A DNA stretch of 5,790 nucleotides from the NCBI GenBank assembly GCA_038040245.1, contig JBBPIU010000159.1, forward strand, positions 1-5,790. The letters are read 5' to 3'. Source of the DNA: RBG-16-66-20 sp038040245. Its GTDB lineage: Bacteria; Pseudomonadota; Gammaproteobacteria; Burkholderiales; SG8-39. Under the pieces are notes generated by a model. The model ran no database searches. It was not told the DNA's origin and saw only the letters and a program-made list of their open reading frames with translations. This document shows positions 4,475-5,790 of this stretch, in pieces. A program made the translations under genes and the position numbers. The first letter of the stretch is position 1, and each line of letters opens with the position of its first letter.

Positions 4475-5790
4475 ATGGGCACCGTCGAACCTCAAGTCTC
4501 CACTGCCACACAATCACAAGTGACCGACGGCTTTCACCTGGTCATCGATGCCCTGAAACTCAACGGCATCGACACGATCTTCGGCCTGCCCGGCATTCCG
4601 ATCACCGACTTCACGCGCATGGCACAGGCCGAAGGCATGCGCGTCATTTCCTTCCGTCACGAGCAGAACGCGGGCAATGCCGCCGCGATCGCCGGCTTCA
4701 TGACGCAAAAGCCGGGCATCTGCCTGACGGTGTCCGCCCCCGGCTTCCTCAACGGCCTGACCGCACTGGCCAACGCCACCACCAATTGCTTCCCGATGAT
4801 CCTCATCAGCGGCTCCAGCGAGCGCGAGATCGTCGACCTGCAGCAGGGTGACTACGAGGAGATGGACCAGTTGGCCATCGCCAAGCCGCTGTGCAAGGCC
4901 GCCTTCCGCGTGCTGCATGCCGAGGACATCGGCGTGGGCGTCGCGCGCTCCATCCGCGCCGCCGTCTCCGGCCGCCCGGGCGGCGTCTATCTCGACCTGC
5001 CGGCCAAGCTGTTCGCTCAGACCATGGACGCGGAAGCCGGCAAGAAATCGCTGATCAAGGTGGTCGATCCGGCGCCGCGCCAGATCCCGGCCCAGGACGC
5101 CGTGCAGCGCGCCCTCGAACTGCTCAAGAGCGCCAGGCGTCCGCTCATCCTGCTGGGCAAGGGTGCCGCCTACGCCCAGGCCGACGCGGACATCCGCGCC
5201 CTGGTCGAGAAGACCGGCATCCCCTACCTGCCCATGTCCATGGCCAAGGGCCTGCTGCCCGACACGCACGAGCAGTCCGCTGCCGCCGCCCGCTCCTACG
5301 TGCTGCCCGAGGCTGACGTAGTGATGCTGGTCGGCGCCCGCCTGAACTGGCTGCTCTCTCAAGGCAAGGGCAAGACCTGGGGCGGCAAGGACCATAAGGC
5401 GTGGGGCGGCCAGAAGTTCATCCAGATCGACATTTCGCCGCAGGAGATGGACAGCAACGTCCGCATTGAAGCCCCGCTGGTTGGCGACATCGGTTCCTGC
5501 GTGTCAGCGCTGCTCGCCGCGATCAACGTCACGGGCTCCAACTGGGCCAAGCCGCCGGCTGACTGGCTGCGCGCCATCGCAGAGCGCAAGAACAAGAATC
5601 TCGCCAAGATGGCCGAGACTTTGGCCCGCGATCCGACGCCGATGAATTTTCACAGCGCGCTGAACGTGGTGCGCGACATCATCAAGGCCAACCCGGACGC
5701 CATCCTGGTCAACGAAGGCGCCAACGCGCTGGACTTCACCCGCAGCATCGTCGACATGTACAAGCCGCGCAAGCGCCTGGACGTCGGCAC
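4475..5790 (+). CDS. oxc: oxalyl-CoA decarboxylase (3' truncated by the window)
   Basis: A thiamine-diphosphate and Mg-dependent cytoplasmic enzyme that decarboxylates oxalyl-CoA to formyl-CoA and CO2 and works with formyl-CoA:oxalate CoA-transferase (frc) in oxalate breakdown. The 438 residues present compare with about 568 in Oxalobacter formigenes Oxc and align along their whole length from memory. The PYR domain (about 16-190) has TDGFHLVIDALKLNGIDTIF, SFRHEQNAGNAAAIAGF with the catalytic glutamate E63 (Glu56 in O. formigenes), VSAPGFLNG, TTNCFPMILISGSSEREIVD and LQQGDYEEMDQ with Y127 (Tyr120). The central domain (about 205-350), which binds the ADP activator in the family, includes LLGKGAAYAQ, MAKGLLPD and GARLNWLLSQGKGKTWGG. 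The PP domain begins near 370 with NEGANALDFTR and PRKRLDVGT. The GDG ThDP/Mg motif would lie beyond the end. frc may follow downstream, outside the window. Confidence 0.97.
   Translation, partial: MGTVEPQVSTATQSQVTDGFHLVIDALKLNGIDTIFGLPGIPITDFTRMAQAEGMRVISFRHEQNAGNAAAIAGFMTQKPGICLTVSAPGFLNGLTALANATTNCFPMILISGSSEREIVDLQQGDYEEMDQLAIAKPLCKAAFRVLHAEDIGVGVARSIRAAVSGRPGGVYLDLPAKLFAQTMDAEAGKKSLIKVVDPAPRQIPAQDAVQRALELLKSARRPLILLGKGAAYAQADADIRALVEKTGIPYLPMSMAKGLLPDTHEQSAAAARSYVLPEADVVMLVGARLNWLLSQGKGKTWGGKDHKAWGGQKFIQIDISPQEMDSNVRIEAPLVGDIGSCVSALLAAINVTGSNWAKPPADWLRAIAERKNKNLAKMAETLARDPTPMNFHSALNVVRDIIKANPDAILVNEGANALDFTRSIVDMYKPRKRLDVG

Noticed and set aside
3604..4523. Two long frames overlapping the regulator (3604-4287 minus, 3660-4523 plus)
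   Set aside because: Both are arginine- or alanine-rich shadows of the well-supported Crp/Fnr gene.
4514..5395. Long 293-codon minus-strand frame opposite oxc
   Set aside because: It is antisense to an unambiguous Oxc protein, is low in complexity (rich in G, A, Q, D), and is a typical GC-rich shadow frame.

Overview
The window looks like a high-GC proteobacterial chromosome segment, most likely a betaproteobacterium of the Burkholderiales type. This is an inference from three things: the TctA-type tripartite tricarboxylate transporter permease, the orphan Tat/Sec-exported ABC_sub_bind protein, and an oxalyl-CoA decarboxylase gene. The two outer genes run off the window edges.

Layout, left to right. 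(1) Positions 1-1299 (+) hold the C-terminal part of a TctA permease. (2) Just past its stop codon is a compact leftward unit, about 1319-1905: two integron-like attC sites in the same orientation, bracketing a small ParB/sulfiredoxin-fold-like gene with a GTG start and a strong Shine-Dalgarno. This looks like one complete integron gene cassette plus the attC of the preceding cassette. No integrase is in the window, so it is a candidate small CALIN (attC cluster lacking an integrase). (3) Positions 1975-3012 (-) encode an exported ABC_sub_bind-family solute-binding protein with no ATPase or permease beside it. A pair of inverted REP-like sequences flanks it. (4) Positions 3013-3353 contain no convincing gene but do contain a 16-nt palindrome, one REP-like copy, and an array of four CCATCTA boxes, three of them exactly 20 bp apart. 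(5) Positions 3354-3727 (-) are a frameshifted small conserved hypothetical gene. (6) Positions 3762-4376 (-) encode a cysteine-free Crp/Fnr-family regulator. (7) Positions 4475-5790 (+) are the first 438 codons of an oxalyl-CoA decarboxylase (oxc), divergent from the regulator.

The most coherent functional story is the right-hand 2 kb. The 98-bp divergent region between the regulator and oxc carries a perfect FNR-like palindrome (TTGAC-N4-GTCAA). The regulator's recognition helix has the E..SR signature that reads TTGA half sites in FNR. The palindrome is centred about 42.5 bp upstream of the start predicted from a TATCAT -10 box in front of oxc, and no usable -35 is present there; this is the geometry of class II activation. 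On the other strand the same palindrome contains the predicted -35 (TTGACT) of the regulator's own promoter, which implies autorepression. I infer a local switch that turns on oxalate (oxalyl-CoA) catabolism and limits its own synthesis. The middle of the window (about 1300-3350) looks like acquired or rearranged DNA between two ordinary metabolic loci.
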